DNA from: Halanaerobiaceae bacterium
GTDB lineage: Bacteria > Bacillota_F > Halanaerobiia > Halanaerobiales > CSSED10-376
Assembly: GCA_003557445.1 (NCBI GenBank)
Contig: PWOK01000147.1
Location: 1-15,368, forward strand
Reading direction: 5' to 3'
DNA: 15,368 nt
Shown: one piece after another, positions 1 to 7,085 of the stretch
How the letters are laid out: each line of letters begins with the position of its first letter
How positions within the stretch are numbered: the first letter of the stretch is position 1
Made by a program: the position numbers and the translations under genes
Notes under the pieces: generated by a model
Databases searched by the model: none
What the model saw: only the letters and a program-made list of their open reading frames with translations
What the model was told of the DNA's origin: nothing

Positions 1-121
1 TGGAATCAATCATTTCTTTTTCATCCAAAAAAATTAATTGACAATTTTCACAGAAATAATATTTTTGTTTAGTATTTTTGATATTTTTAATAAAATTACT
101 GCCACATAATTTACACTGCAT
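1..121 (-). CDS. Zinc-ribbon protein, N-terminus only (probable zinc-ribbon class I methyltransferase)
   Basis: Only the first 40 codons are in the window; the gene runs off the left edge. It begins MQCKLCGSNF and shows two Cys-x2-Cys knuckles (CKLC and CENC) about 25 residues apart, the pattern of a zinc ribbon, followed by an LIFLDEKE segment. In Bacillota this layout is known at the N-terminus of a class I SAM-dependent methyltransferase group, but the methyltransferase domain itself lies outside the window, so that assignment is inference. The ATG at 121 has a GGAG about 10 nt upstream. The gene follows the rhomboid-like gene by 32 nt and is probably cotranscribed with it. Confidence 0.6.
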   Translation of the reverse strand, partial: MQCKLCGSNFIKNIKNTKQKYYFCENCQLIFLDEKEMIDS

Positions 122-153
122 AATATTATATCTCCATTCATTTTTTATATTTC

Positions 154-963
154 TTATTTATCCTTTTTAATATGTTCATGGTTATCAAGATGTTCCATAC
201 AGTATTCATACAGGCCATCACAGGTAGAACAGTACCTGAAACCCATTTCAGGATCATCTTTTTCTGTAATCCCACAGACAGTACACTGATGAATTGTTTT
301 TCTTTTTGTACTTATTTTTTTTGAAAACTTATGACGGTTTTTATATACCTGTTTTTTTCTTTTAATATCCTGTATAATATCTTTGCCAAAAAAGAGGAAA
401 TAATTTGCTAAAGCCATTATAGCAGAGATTCTTCCTGACATAGATGCAAATATAATTGTTATAATTATAATAATCCAGTTAAAAATGGCTAAATATTTCA
501 TTTTAACAGGTAAAACAAGAAATAATAATATTTCATATTCAGGATATATTCTGGCAAATGCTAAAAATAATGATAAATTTAAATAAGTAGATGTAGCAGA
601 AACACCTGTTATAAAAGAGCCTAAGATAATTGCAAACATACCAGTAAAATAATATATATTAAATTTAAAACTTGCCCATTCCTGTTCTAATCCCTGACCT
701 ACCATATAATAAAAATATAAAACAAAAAAAATAAAAAACATTCTGCGGGTAGGTGGAATAAAAATAAATGTAATTAAACGCCAGATTTCTCCCTGTATTA
801 CTCTTCCTGGATATAATGTCAGCCAGCCAGGTAATGCATAAACTTCTAAAACATATGTAATAAAATAAACTACACCAGTTAAAATAATTATATGTGTCAT
901 TAAATTGGGAATAGCATATTTACCAAATCTTCTCTTCAGTTTGTTTAAAAATTTAATAGCCAA
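154..963 (-). CDS. Rhomboid-like multi-pass membrane protein with C-terminal Cys/His tail
   Basis: This 269-residue integral membrane protein has about six hydrophobic segments between residues 20 and 195. The arrangement is rhomboid-like: GEIWRLITFIF resembles the family's G-x-x-WR-x-x-T segment, and GQGLEQEWASFKFNIYYF resembles its loop before the second helix. The catalytic GxSG serine and the partner histidine are not recognisable, so I call it a rhomboid-fold pseudoprotease-like protein rather than a protease. After a basic linker (about 196-222) the tail holds CTVC (227-230), YCSTC (245-248), C255 and His258/262/264, a likely zinc site on one face of the membrane. The start is TTG at 963, with AGGAG placed rather close (about 4 nt). 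It lies 32 nt upstream of the zinc-ribbon gene. The fold is likely; the function is unknown. Confidence 0.7.
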   Translation of the reverse strand: MAIKFLNKLKRRFGKYAIPNLMTHIIILTGVVYFITYVLEVYALPGWLTLYPGRVIQGEIWRLITFIFIPPTRRMFFIFFVLYFYYMVGQGLEQEWASFKFNIYYFTGMFAIILGSFITGVSATSTYLNLSLFLAFARIYPEYEILLFLVLPVKMKYLAIFNWIIIIITIIFASMSGRISAIMALANYFLFFGKDIIQDIKRKKQVYKNRHKFSKKISTKRKTIHQCTVCGITEKDDPEMGFRYCSTCDGLYEYCMEHLDNHEHIKKDK

Positions 964-1049
964 CCACTCCTGTATTATTTATTTATATTTAACAACTAAA
1001 TCTAGCTGTTCAAATTTATTTACAACAAACAATCATTTATCAGTTAATT

Positions 1050-1544
1050 TTAGTTTAGAATATTTATGTCTCTTATTAGCGATTCAGATTCATAAAATAT
1101 TCTTCCATCGGCTTTTACAGTAATATTATTCCTGTTTATATGCTCTTCAATGAGGCTGCGCTCTCCAATAAAAGTTACATCTCCCCTTTCACTTGTAATA
1201 TGCACCTTTGCATTTCCAGTTATTTCATCAAACCAGAGATAAATATCTCCTTTTACTGCTCTAATGTTCACCTGAGCATTACCAGCGATTTGATCTTTAA
1301 ATCTGAGAAAAACATCACCGGAACTGCTTTCAATATTAACCTGAGAAGTACCGGTTATATGACCCTGAAGTTCCATATAAATATTTTTGTCTTCTACAAT
1401 ATCTACCCTATCCATTCCTGTAATATTTTTTGTTTCAATTTCCGGTTCATTATGGATAATTTCCAGAAGAGATATATTACAAGCTGTAAAAACTACTGGT
1501 ACAAAAAGCAAAATTAATATAGTGCCAATATATTTCTTCATCAT
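1050..1544 (-). CDS. Lipoprotein with four tandem ITGxxxVxI beta repeats
   Basis: This is a 164-residue exported lipoprotein. The N-terminus has MMKKY, a hydrophobic stretch and a lipobox-like FTAC with the acceptor cysteine at residue 22. Residues 41-128 consist of about four repeats of 21-23 residues, each starting ITG or IAG, then V-x-I, then (in three of them) a GD-(V/I) turn: ITGMDRVDI, ITGTSQVNI, IAGNAQVNI, ITGNAKVHI. Such short parallel beta repeats resemble DUF4097/GIN-like putative adhesin proteins, expected outside the membrane; the assignment is by pattern only. The tail (130-164) is not repetitive. The start is one of two adjacent ATG codons behind a GAGGTGG site; the second gives the more usual spacing. 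Gaps of about 55-85 nt separate it from both neighbours, so it may have its own transcript. Confidence 0.7.
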   Translation of the reverse strand: MMKKYIGTILILLFVPVVFTACNISLLEIIHNEPEIETKNITGMDRVDIVEDKNIYMELQGHITGTSQVNIESSSGDVFLRFKDQIAGNAQVNIRAVKGDIYLWFDEITGNAKVHITSERGDVTFIGERSLIEEHINRNNITVKADGRIFYESESLIRDINILN

Positions 1545-1600
1545 AATCCACCTCTTTTTTTTGAAATTAATTTATAAAAGTTCTAATTTATATATTCAAT

Positions 1601-2047
1601 TTATAACTTCTTGTAAAATCCTGTTTTTATACCTCTTTTAAAACCAGCTTTTTCATAAAAATTTAAAGTTGAATCTTTTTTAGAACCTGTTAACAACATT
1701 ATTTTATAACAATTATTTTTTCTGCTAATAGTAATAGCTTTTTTCAATACTTTTGTTCCTAAACCCAGTCTTCTATAATCTGGATGAGTAACCACATTTT
1801 CAATTAATCCATAAGGTCTTGCATTTCTGGTTAAATTTTTAATTATGGCTAAAGTACAGGATGATATAAGTTTTTGACCATCATCAATTACTATATAATA
1901 TAAATTAGGATCATTACAAATTTCTTTCCATAGTTTTTTCAAATCTTTATTAATTACTAATTCCGGGTCATCTTTATGAAGAAATTTATACAGATTTAAT
2001 AATTGTTCCAATTCATTGAATTCGATAATTCTAGATTTATATTTCAT
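1601..2047 (-). CDS. GNAT family N-acetyltransferase
   Basis: This is a single-domain GNAT fold enzyme that would transfer an acetyl group from acetyl-CoA to an unidentified amine; it should be cytosolic. The beta4-alpha3 acetyl-CoA signature is visible as ENVVTHPDYRRLGLGTKVL (the R/Q-x-x-G-x-G loop), and the closing NFYEKAGFKRG is the typical C-terminal 'FYEKxGF' strand. I place the start at the ATG at 2047 (MKYKSRIIEF) because AAGGGG lies 6 nt upstream. It overlaps the stop of the preceding GNAT gene by 11 nt, so the two are probably translationally coupled. A longer reading from 2098 would cover the neighbour's coding region and lacks such a site. About 148 residues is the normal length for the family. 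The substrate cannot be predicted. Confidence 0.88.
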   Translation of the reverse strand: MKYKSRIIEFNELEQLLNLYKFLHKDDPELVINKDLKKLWKEICNDPNLYYIVIDDGQKLISSCTLAIIKNLTRNARPYGLIENVVTHPDYRRLGLGTKVLKKAITISRKNNCYKIMLLTGSKKDSTLNFYEKAGFKRGIKTGFYKKL

Positions 2048-2432
2048 TTTTTTCCCCTTTTGGTATCCACATTGCCTTATTATTATCTTTAAATCCACAC
2101 TTTTTATAAAACTCTCTATTTCCGCTGGTATAAGTAAGAAAAATATATGTTCCCTGAAATTCTTTCACTATAGTATCCACCATTTTCTTACCAATCCCTT
2201 GACCCTGATATTTTGGTTTTATTATAACATCATAAACTCCAGTATAATATTCATAATCTGAAATAGCTCTAGCAAAACCTATTAATTCATCATTATCATA
2301 TGCTAATATATAAAAAGAATTTTCAAAAGCTTTAACAATATTTTTTTTATTTTTACTCCAACCAACACTATTAAAAACCTCAATAATTTCATCGACATTT
2401 AAAGCTTCATTTATTAAATATTTAATTTTCAT
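2037..2432 (-). CDS. GNAT family N-acetyltransferase
   Basis: This is a compact 131-residue GNAT acetyltransferase. It opens with a variant of the common small-GNAT N-terminus (EVFNSVGWSKN), has DVIIKPKYQGQGIGKKMV as the acetyl-CoA pyrophosphate loop (QGQGIG) and ends with FYKKCGFKDNNKAMW. The acetylated substrate is unknown. The ATG at 2432 has GAGGTG 5-6 nt upstream. Its last 11 nt contain the start of the next GNAT gene, indicating a coupled pair. A short stretch very similar to its NSVGW region (CCAACCAACANTATTAAAA on the plus strand) recurs at 5207-5225, beside a truncated NUDIX gene. Confidence 0.88.
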   Translation of the reverse strand: MKIKYLINEALNVDEIIEVFNSVGWSKNKKNIVKAFENSFYILAYDNDELIGFARAISDYEYYTGVYDVIIKPKYQGQGIGKKMVDTIVKEFQGTYIFLTYTSGNREFYKKCGFKDNNKAMWIPKGEKNEI

Positions 2433-2485
2433 TATTACACCTCGACTTTATTATTTGTGGTATTCATGCCAGTCCCAGCTTTAAT

Positions 2486-2971
2486 TCATGTTTGAAATAT
2501 TTGACATGGTCCATCAAAATCACTTTCTTCTTTACTAAGTTCTTTATAATTGTTTTCAGTATATTCTTTTATTATGTTTCTCCAAAATATCTGAGATGGT
2601 ATATTTTTTTCATGTTGATGAATATGCCAGGATCCTTTATAATTATCGAATAATATATATGCTGCTTTTTTCCCTATATTTTTCCTTCGATATTTTTTAA
2701 GAATAAAAAATTCAGCCATTGAATAATGTTTTTCATCCTTGTTAGAAATCTTTCTTATTAATGCAAACCCTACATACCTTCCATCATTAATTATAAAATA
2801 TGGATACCTGTTTTCTTCAGTCCAGTAATTATCAAGATATTTATATTCAAATGTTCCTGATGAATTTACATCTCGATTTGTATAGATACTAAAATCATAC
2901 TCGTAATATTCAATTAAATTTCGTAAAATAGGTTTTAGACCTAATTCTACTTTTTTTACTTCTACATTCAT
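2486..2971 (-). CDS. GNAT family N-acetyltransferase
   Basis: This 161-residue protein belongs to the GNAT family. FFILKKYRRKNIGKKAAYIL carries the acetyl-CoA loop (R-R-K-N-I-G-K, a variant of R/Q-x-x-G-x-G), followed by SWHIHQHEKNIPSQIFW, where the N-x-x-A/S-x-x-F/L-W helix of the domain is recognisable. The N-terminal half, with EYYEYDFS and the YLDNYWTEENRYPYFI block, resembles a GNAT subgroup often annotated only as 'GNAT family'. The start is ATG at 2971 with AAGGATG about 8 nt upstream. It ends 53 nt before the next gene, a wider gap than within the other GNAT pair. The substrate is unknown. Confidence 0.83.
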   Translation of the reverse strand: MNVEVKKVELGLKPILRNLIEYYEYDFSIYTNRDVNSSGTFEYKYLDNYWTEENRYPYFIINDGRYVGFALIRKISNKDEKHYSMAEFFILKKYRRKNIGKKAAYILFDNYKGSWHIHQHEKNIPSQIFWRNIIKEYTENNYKELSKEESDFDGPCQIFQT

Positions 2972-3061
2972 ATTTATTTCATCCTTACTATATTTTTTTT
3001 ATATTTATTCCTTATATCTTTATTTTTATTACAATTATTATCAAATGTCAAATTATAACCC

Positions 3062-3148
3062 TTAAGAAGTTAATTTGTCAATCATTTTTTGTACTTCCGG
3101 TATTTTCGATATAATTCGTTGTGACAGAACCCCTTTTAAATCTAAATT
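3062..3148 (-). other. Possible 3' remnant of an unidentified gene
   Basis: The minus strand is open for 28 codons ending in TAA and reads LDLKGVLSQRIISKIPEVQK..., which looks like the end of a real protein. Immediately upstream in the same frame is TGA, and further upstream (3168-3174) lies an AAGGAGG sequence. No intact gene fits, so this may be a decayed gene in the 222-nt space between the third GNAT gene and the methyltransferase. I do not recognise the family. Confidence 0.25.
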
Positions 3149-3193
3149 TCACAATAAGTACACCCATCCTCCTTATCAGGTATTACACACCTA

Positions 3194-3862
3194 TTATTTT
3201 ATTCCCACATATATAGCTGCTTCTTTTTCCTTGAATATTAAATCAAAGTTACGATAACCAACCTCAATTATTAACTTTTCCTGTGTTTTTAATGAAAATG
3301 GTATATCAATATGAAAAAAACCATCATTTAGTTCCTTTTGTTTCATCCTCTTTTTAAATTGATTTAATAATGTTTTTTCTTTTTCTTTCGAAACAACGTA
3401 GTCACCTTCTGTATACTTACCATTATCCTTTAAAGATTTTAAAATCTTTTTATATAATTTCTTTTTAGTCTCATAAAGTAAATGATGGATAGTCATAACT
3501 GAAACTACATAATCAAATTTATTTTCTCCAAATTCTAATGTAAGATATGAATTTTTAATAACATTAATTTGATCTGCTTTATTTTCATATTTATCTAACA
3601 ATAATTCTAACATCTCATCAGAAATATCTACTCCAATTATCTGTGCATTAGGGGCCTTTTCAAATATATATTTTAATTCTAAACCAGTTCCACAACCTAT
3701 ATCTAATATATTTATTCGTTCATTAGTTTTAGTAATTGGATCAGCAATCATTTTGTAATATTTTTCAAAATTATTAATATTATTTTTCATGTGTTCATCA
3801 TATGATACTGCTCTTTTATTAAAAAAATCCTTCATTTTTTCTGGCTTGTTTTTTTCAGTCAT
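3194..3862 (-). CDS. Class I SAM-dependent methyltransferase
   Basis: This is a 222-residue cytosolic methyltransferase with a Rossmann fold. Motif I is ILDIGCGTGLELKYIF (near residue 50), the acidic end of strand beta2 is IIGVDIS, and motif IV/post-motif is FDYVVSVMTIHHL. The N-terminal NKRAVSYDEHM is typical of small-molecule or cofactor methyltransferases. The target is unknown. The ATG at 3862 follows GGAAG by about 10 nt and lies 16 nt after the radical SAM stop, so the two are probably cotranscribed with the 88-residue gene. Shared context suggests, but does not prove, that it finishes a product made by the radical SAM enzyme. Confidence 0.88.
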   Translation of the reverse strand: MTEKNKPEKMKDFFNKRAVSYDEHMKNNINNFEKYYKMIADPITKTNERINILDIGCGTGLELKYIFEKAPNAQIIGVDISDEMLELLLDKYENKADQINVIKNSYLTLEFGENKFDYVVSVMTIHHLLYETKKKLYKKILKSLKDNGKYTEGDYVVSKEKEKTLLNQFKKRMKQKELNDGFFHIDIPFSLKTQEKLIIEVGYRNFDLIFKEKEAAIYVGIK

Positions 3863-3878
3863 TTGTTAATCACTTCCT

Positions 3879-4919
3879 TTATTTTTCAAAATAATTCTCC
3901 CACCATAATTTTTCAAAAAGAGAATTAGGAGAATGTATTTCTGTAGAATTGATATCACCATATTTTAATGCTAACTCATTGAAATTTAATTTCTGTTTTT
4001 TTTCTAATATTTCAGGTAATCTATTGTTTTGTATATTTTTTACTATTTCTTTTATGGAATTTTGTTCAAGATTTCCTAATGAAGCTTCTGAGAAAATTTG
4101 ATAAATTATATATACATCCAGTTTATTAGTTATATACAGATGATTTAAATCAAAAGGATTAACTTTTATCTCTTTTCCATCTTTTATTTCTTTTACAAAA
4201 TCTGATTCTGTTTTGATTTCTTCCAGATCATGATATATAACCTCTTTATTATTAATATTTTCTAAATCTTCTTTATGAGCTACATAATTTTTAGCATTTT
4301 TTAAGAAATCACCAGTATAAGCAAATGCTCCTGAAGTAGAAAAAATATTATCAACTCCTATTTTTTTCCCTAATTCATATATTTCATCAATCTCTTCTGA
4401 ATTTTGTTTGGAAAGTATAATTTGCCAACTTACTTTTAATCCAATGCTGAGTGCTTTTTCTGTAGCATTAATAATTTCATTAAAAGCATCTTTGTTTTTC
4501 GCAAGTCGATTATGGGTTTCTTCCAGTCCGTATAATGTAGGTTTAAAATTTTCATAATGTTTTATTAATCTTTCATCAAAATCTTCTCTATTCGCTAATC
4601 CCCAGCCGTTTGATACCAGAGTAGGATAATCCTTAAAACCATGTTCCTCTAAAACAGTTATCAATTCAAAAAAATCAGGATATAGTGTTGGCTCTTCCAT
4701 TAATAAAACTTTAATATCTTGTTGAAATTGATTTCTAAATTTATTAGCTACTTTTATTACTTCATCAATATTCATCAATTTATGTTCGTTAGTTCTTCCC
4801 GCTTTAGCATGGCAATGAAAACAATTATTATTACAGCCGCTTACTTGAAAATTCAAGTATATAACTTCACTATTCATATTTAATGAATACCCCCTTCTCA
4901 AAAAAATTGATTCAGACAA
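3879..4919 (-). CDS. Radical SAM enzyme
   Basis: This 346-residue protein binds a [4Fe-4S] cluster through C-x3-C-x2-C (SGCNNNCFHCHAKAG, residues about 28-42). It should cleave S-adenosylmethionine to a 5'-deoxyadenosyl radical. MEEPTLYPDF is the 'GGEP'-type SAM-binding motif with the first glycines replaced. The C-terminal part (LYITNKLDVYIIYQIF, then LGNLEQNSIKEIVKN) has the outline of a SPASM/twitch domain, LYVT-x-(D)VYPC...LGN, but lacks its cysteines, so no auxiliary cluster is expected there. The start is TTG at 4919 with GAGGTGC about 5 nt upstream; the ATG at 4877 (MNSEVIYLNF) behind AAGGGGG is an alternative. It sits 9 nt after the 88-residue gene and 16 nt before the methyltransferase. 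Substrate unknown. Confidence 0.85.
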   Translation of the reverse strand: MSESIFLRRGYSLNMNSEVIYLNFQVSGCNNNCFHCHAKAGRTNEHKLMNIDEVIKVANKFRNQFQQDIKVLLMEEPTLYPDFFELITVLEEHGFKDYPTLVSNGWGLANREDFDERLIKHYENFKPTLYGLEETHNRLAKNKDAFNEIINATEKALSIGLKVSWQIILSKQNSEEIDEIYELGKKIGVDNIFSTSGAFAYTGDFLKNAKNYVAHKEDLENINNKEVIYHDLEEIKTESDFVKEIKDGKEIKVNPFDLNHLYITNKLDVYIIYQIFSEASLGNLEQNSIKEIVKNIQNNRLPEILEKKQKLNFNELALKYGDINSTEIHSPNSLFEKLWWENYFEK

Positions 4920-4928
4920 AGAAGCACC

Positions 4929-5195
4929 TCATTCTCTTTTATGCTTGATTTTCTTTTTCACAAATTCCAGAACTGTATCTTTATTATTTCTATAGTCTTC
5001 AAGACTTTGACATTTCCAAATATGAGGGATAACTCCTGGAAAATTATTCTTATATTCCTCCTTCGAACTTTTTAATTCACTTTGTTCTAATAATGGTAGT
5101 TTAACTGAATAGATTTTACCTGATTCTCTTGCCAAAATAACTTCTACAAATGTTTTATCTGAATTTACATATTTGAATATTTCCCGAGAAGCCAT
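4929..5195 (-). CDS. Unknown 88-residue protein upstream of the radical SAM gene
   Basis: I do not recognise this protein. It begins MASREIFKYVNSDKTFVEV, has alternating hydrophobic residues suggesting two or three beta strands in the first 35 residues (VEVILARESGKIYSVKLP), then a charged helical segment and a strongly basic tail (KKKIKHKRE). Its stop is 9 nt from the radical SAM start, so the genes share a transcript. A substrate, chaperone or precursor role for the radical SAM enzyme is possible. No good ribosome binding site precedes the ATG. The frame is open upstream through FNNVGWAKI to about 5240, where it meets a truncated NUDIX gene, so this may be the 3' part of a rearranged gene rather than a complete one. 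Confidence 0.5.
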   Translation of the reverse strand: MASREIFKYVNSDKTFVEVILARESGKIYSVKLPLLEQSELKSSKEEYKNNFPGVIPHIWKCQSLEDYRNNKDTVLEFVKKKIKHKRE

Positions 5196-5198
5196 TAT

Positions 5199-5243
5199 TT
5201 TTGCCCAACCAACATTATTAAAAGATGTTGAGTTTAATTTTTC
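5199..5243 (-). other. GNAT-like gene scrap at a recombination junction
   Basis: In frame with the 88-residue protein, the bases before its ATG read LNSTSFNNVGWAKI. The NNVGW portion matches the N-terminal FNSVGW of the GNAT at 2037-2432, and the DNA matches it in about 18 of 19 positions (CCAACCAACANTATTAAAA). It abuts the premature end of the NUDIX gene at 5234, as expected if recombination joined pieces of two genes. The stretch is short, so chance or codon-use similarity remains possible. Confidence 0.35.
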
Positions 5244-5512
5244 CTGTAATAATAATCTTTTCCAGAAAATATATCAAACAATTGCAAATGACTTATTTTT
5301 AAATTAGTTTCTTCATAAACTTCTCTTTTTGCTGCTTCTTCTAAAGATTCCCCAAGTTCTAATGAACCACCTGGTATACCCCAGGTATTATTATCAGTTC
5401 TATGAATCATTAATATTTTTTTATCTTCTTTAAAAATAAATGTACCTGCTCCACACATTATTATCGGTTTGGATCCAATACTCTTTCGTAGTTCTTTTAT
5501 ATATTTTGCCAA
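5234..5512 (-). CDS. NUDIX hydrolase, C-terminally truncated
   Basis: The NUDIX box is complete at residues 49-71 (G-x5-E-x7-REVYEETNL), preceded by NTWGIPGG, so the metal-binding core that cleaves nucleoside-diphosphate-X substrates is present. Relatives with the same N-terminus (KYIKELRKSIG...MCGAGTFIF) run to about 150 residues. This one stops after 92, at DIFSGKDYYYRKN, and loses the C-terminal strands and helix. I choose TTG at 5512 as the start because AGGAG lies 7 nt upstream; the extension to 5551 has no such support. The 3' break coincides with a GNAT-like scrap, so the truncation looks like recombination rather than a point mutation. Activity is doubtful. Confidence 0.75.
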   Translation of the reverse strand: MAKYIKELRKSIGSKPIIMCGAGTFIFKEDKKILMIHRTDNNTWGIPGGSLELGESLEEAAKREVYEETNLKISHLQLFDIFSGKDYYYRKN

Positions 5513-5563
5513 GTAAATTCTCCTCTCAAAAATTATTTTATGCAATTTCACCTAACTATTTCT

Positions 5564-6025
5564 TTAACTATCACTTTTTTTACTAATATCGATACACTTA
5601 ACTATTTCTGAGGGCCAACTTTGGTTTAAAGACTCAACAATAATTTTACTTACACATTCTGGATAAACTGGTTTACTAAGTAGGTCATTAATATTTATCC
5701 AGACTGCTTTATATTCACCATAAGATTTTTTATATAAACCTTTCATTTCTGGACCATCACCCTTACCAAATTGTCCTCCATTAATTTCAGTTAAAAAATA
5801 ATATTGAATGTCACCTTTGAAAGTTACTTCTGCAATAAGCTTATTAATAGTTACCTCCAAACCTGTTTCTTCTTTAACTTCTCTAATTGTTGCATCTTCT
5901 ATTGTTTCTCCTTCTTCAACTCCGCCACCAGGATATACATAATATAAGTGATCATAAATACCATTTTTTCTTTCTATAAGTGCTACCATATTATTTTTCA
6001 AAATAATAGCTGATGCCCTTGGCAT
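5564..6025 (-). CDS. NUDIX hydrolase
   Basis: This 153-residue protein carries a canonical NUDIX box at residues 34-56 (G-x5-E-x7-REVKEETGL) after YYVYPGG. It is expected to hydrolyse a nucleoside diphosphate linked to another moiety, with Mg2+. It begins MPRASAIILK, typical of the ADP-ribose/MutT-like group, but specificity cannot be read from sequence. The start is ATG at 6025 behind GGAGGAG. A longer reading to 6067 runs towards a half copy of the intergenic repeat and is rejected. The gene lies 51 nt upstream of the truncated NUDIX gene. The repeat half at 6066 is about 40 nt before its start, as expected of a cassette boundary. Confidence 0.9.
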   Translation of the reverse strand: MPRASAIILKNNMVALIERKNGIYDHLYYVYPGGGVEEGETIEDATIREVKEETGLEVTINKLIAEVTFKGDIQYYFLTEINGGQFGKGDGPEMKGLYKKSYGEYKAVWININDLLSKPVYPECVSKIIVESLNQSWPSEIVKCIDISKKSDS

Positions 6026-6065
6026 AATGTCTCCTCCTATAAAATAATTAGCTAAGGAAAATTTC

Positions 6066-6097
6066 ACTTAACTTTCCGCAGGTTCCTAAATTCATGG
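6066..6097. repeat. Left half of the ~105-bp cassette-boundary repeat (copy D)
   Basis: The plus strand reads ACTTAACTTTCCGCAGGTTC and then TAAATTCATGG, matching the first 30 bases of the complete copies (box ending AAC, a 5-nt spacer, GCAGGTT, then TTCATG). The right half is missing. Read on the gene strand, the outer box is GTTAAGT, a perfect match to the integron core GTTRRRY. It sits between two NUDIX genes, 40 nt before the start of one and just beyond the stop of the other. Confidence 0.75.
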
Positions 6098-6106
6098 TTT
6101 TTCAAA

Positions 6107-6553
6107 CTATAAACCTATTTTACTTTTTAAACCCATATAACTCCCTGGAAATGGATATTTGTTTATTATTATATTTTTAAATTTTTCTGTAAATCCATAC
6201 TCAGTAATTTCTTTTATTGGTACCATTTTAACATCCTGGATAGGATTATCATCAAATTCATTTGAAGGTAATCTAATCTTTCCTCCCACCTTTTTTAATA
6301 AAAATGTAATATGTATCAATGGAGGACTGATATCTGGTTTTTCGCAAACATATAGTAATTTTACTATTTCTGTATTTAAGCCTGTTTCTTCTTTCAATTC
6401 TCTTATTATTCCTTCTTTTATTAATTCTCCTTTCTCCAATCTTCCACCTGGTAAAGACCAATTCCGATTTTTTAATTTCTGTTTTACTAATAATATCTTT
6501 CCATTTTCTACCAAAATGCCTGTAACTCTTATTTGAAATAAAATATTTTCCAT
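6107..6553 (-). CDS. NUDIX hydrolase
   Basis: This 148-residue NUDIX protein has its box at 37-59 (G-x5-E-x7-RELKEETGL) following NWSLPGG. The N-terminus (IRVTGILVENGKILLVKQK) and the ISPPLIHITFLL strand are typical of small MutT-like pyrophosphohydrolases. The preferred start is ATG at 6553 with GAGGTG 6 nt upstream; a GTG three codons earlier lies inside that binding site. The stop is close to copy D of the repeat. The gene is separated from the next NUDIX gene by about 48 nt, so it could be its own cassette or part of a multi-gene one. The natural substrate is unknown. Confidence 0.9.
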   Translation of the reverse strand: MENILFQIRVTGILVENGKILLVKQKLKNRNWSLPGGRLEKGELIKEGIIRELKEETGLNTEIVKLLYVCEKPDISPPLIHITFLLKKVGGKIRLPSNEFDDNPIQDVKMVPIKEITEYGFTEKFKNIIINKYPFPGSYMGLKSKIGL

Positions 6554-6601
6554 TACACCCACCTCTCAAACATATTAAACCTATTTGTCCTGAATTTTTT
6601 A

Positions 6602-7069
6602 TTAATCATTGGCATAATTAAATTTTTCAACTAATTCTTTTAAATCAAATAACCACTCTGCAATATATTCTTTTTTCTTACACTCATCAATTAATAATTT
6701 AAAATAATTAAGATCAATAGAAGTAAATTTATCTTTATCGCTTAATGGTATCCAAATAAGTTTTTGCAGATTCTTGTCTTTTTCTACAACTTGAATTTCT
6801 TCTGGATCATATCCGAGTTCACATTGTTGCTCTCCAATCTTGATTAAAAAAGTATATTCATTTTTCTTCAATTCTTTATCAAACTGAAAAACTATATTCC
6901 CTTTAACATTAGCTTCTTCTTTTAATTCACGAATCACTGCACTTCTTGGACTTTCTTGTTTTTCAATTCCACCATCTATAAAAAAATGAGTAAATTCTGA
7001 ATTAATTTTACCGTAACCAAACAAAACTTTTTTATCACGAATTATTATTGTTTGAGCTCTTTTTTTCAT
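6602..7069 (-). CDS. NUDIX hydrolase
   Basis: This is a 155-residue NUDIX family protein. The box at 33-55 is G-x5-E-x7-RELKEEANV: all metal-binding glutamates are present, but the usual glycine before the last hydrophobic residue is Asn. Residues 5-20 (AQTIIIRDKKVLFGYG) form the usual first strands. The C-terminal half (PEEIQVVEKDKNLQKLIWIP, then a helical tail) is typical of NUDIX proteins annotated only to family. The ATG at 7069 has GAGGTG 7 nt upstream. It lies 16 nt after the GrpB-family gene, suggesting cotranscription. Substrate unknown. Confidence 0.87.
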   Translation of the reverse strand: MKKRAQTIIIRDKKVLFGYGKINSEFTHFFIDGGIEKQESPRSAVIRELKEEANVKGNIVFQFDKELKKNEYTFLIKIGEQQCELGYDPEEIQVVEKDKNLQKLIWIPLSDKDKFTSIDLNYFKLLIDECKKKEYIAEWLFDLKELVEKFNYAND

Positions 7070-7085
7070 TGTTTAACACCTCTTT

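Noticed and set aside
964..1049. Hairpin AACAGCTA...TTAGTTGTT as a terminator
   Set aside because: The stem is short and AT-rich and no T run follows on the transcribed strand.
1140..1517. Plus-strand reading frames opposite the lipoprotein gene
   Set aside because: The minus strand has a lipobox, internal protein repeats and a ribosome binding site; the opposite frames have none of these.
6273..6569. 98-codon minus-strand frame overlapping a NUDIX gene
   Set aside because: It is a shifted reading of the NUDIX gene, full of Arg, Lys and Ile codons and without its motifs.
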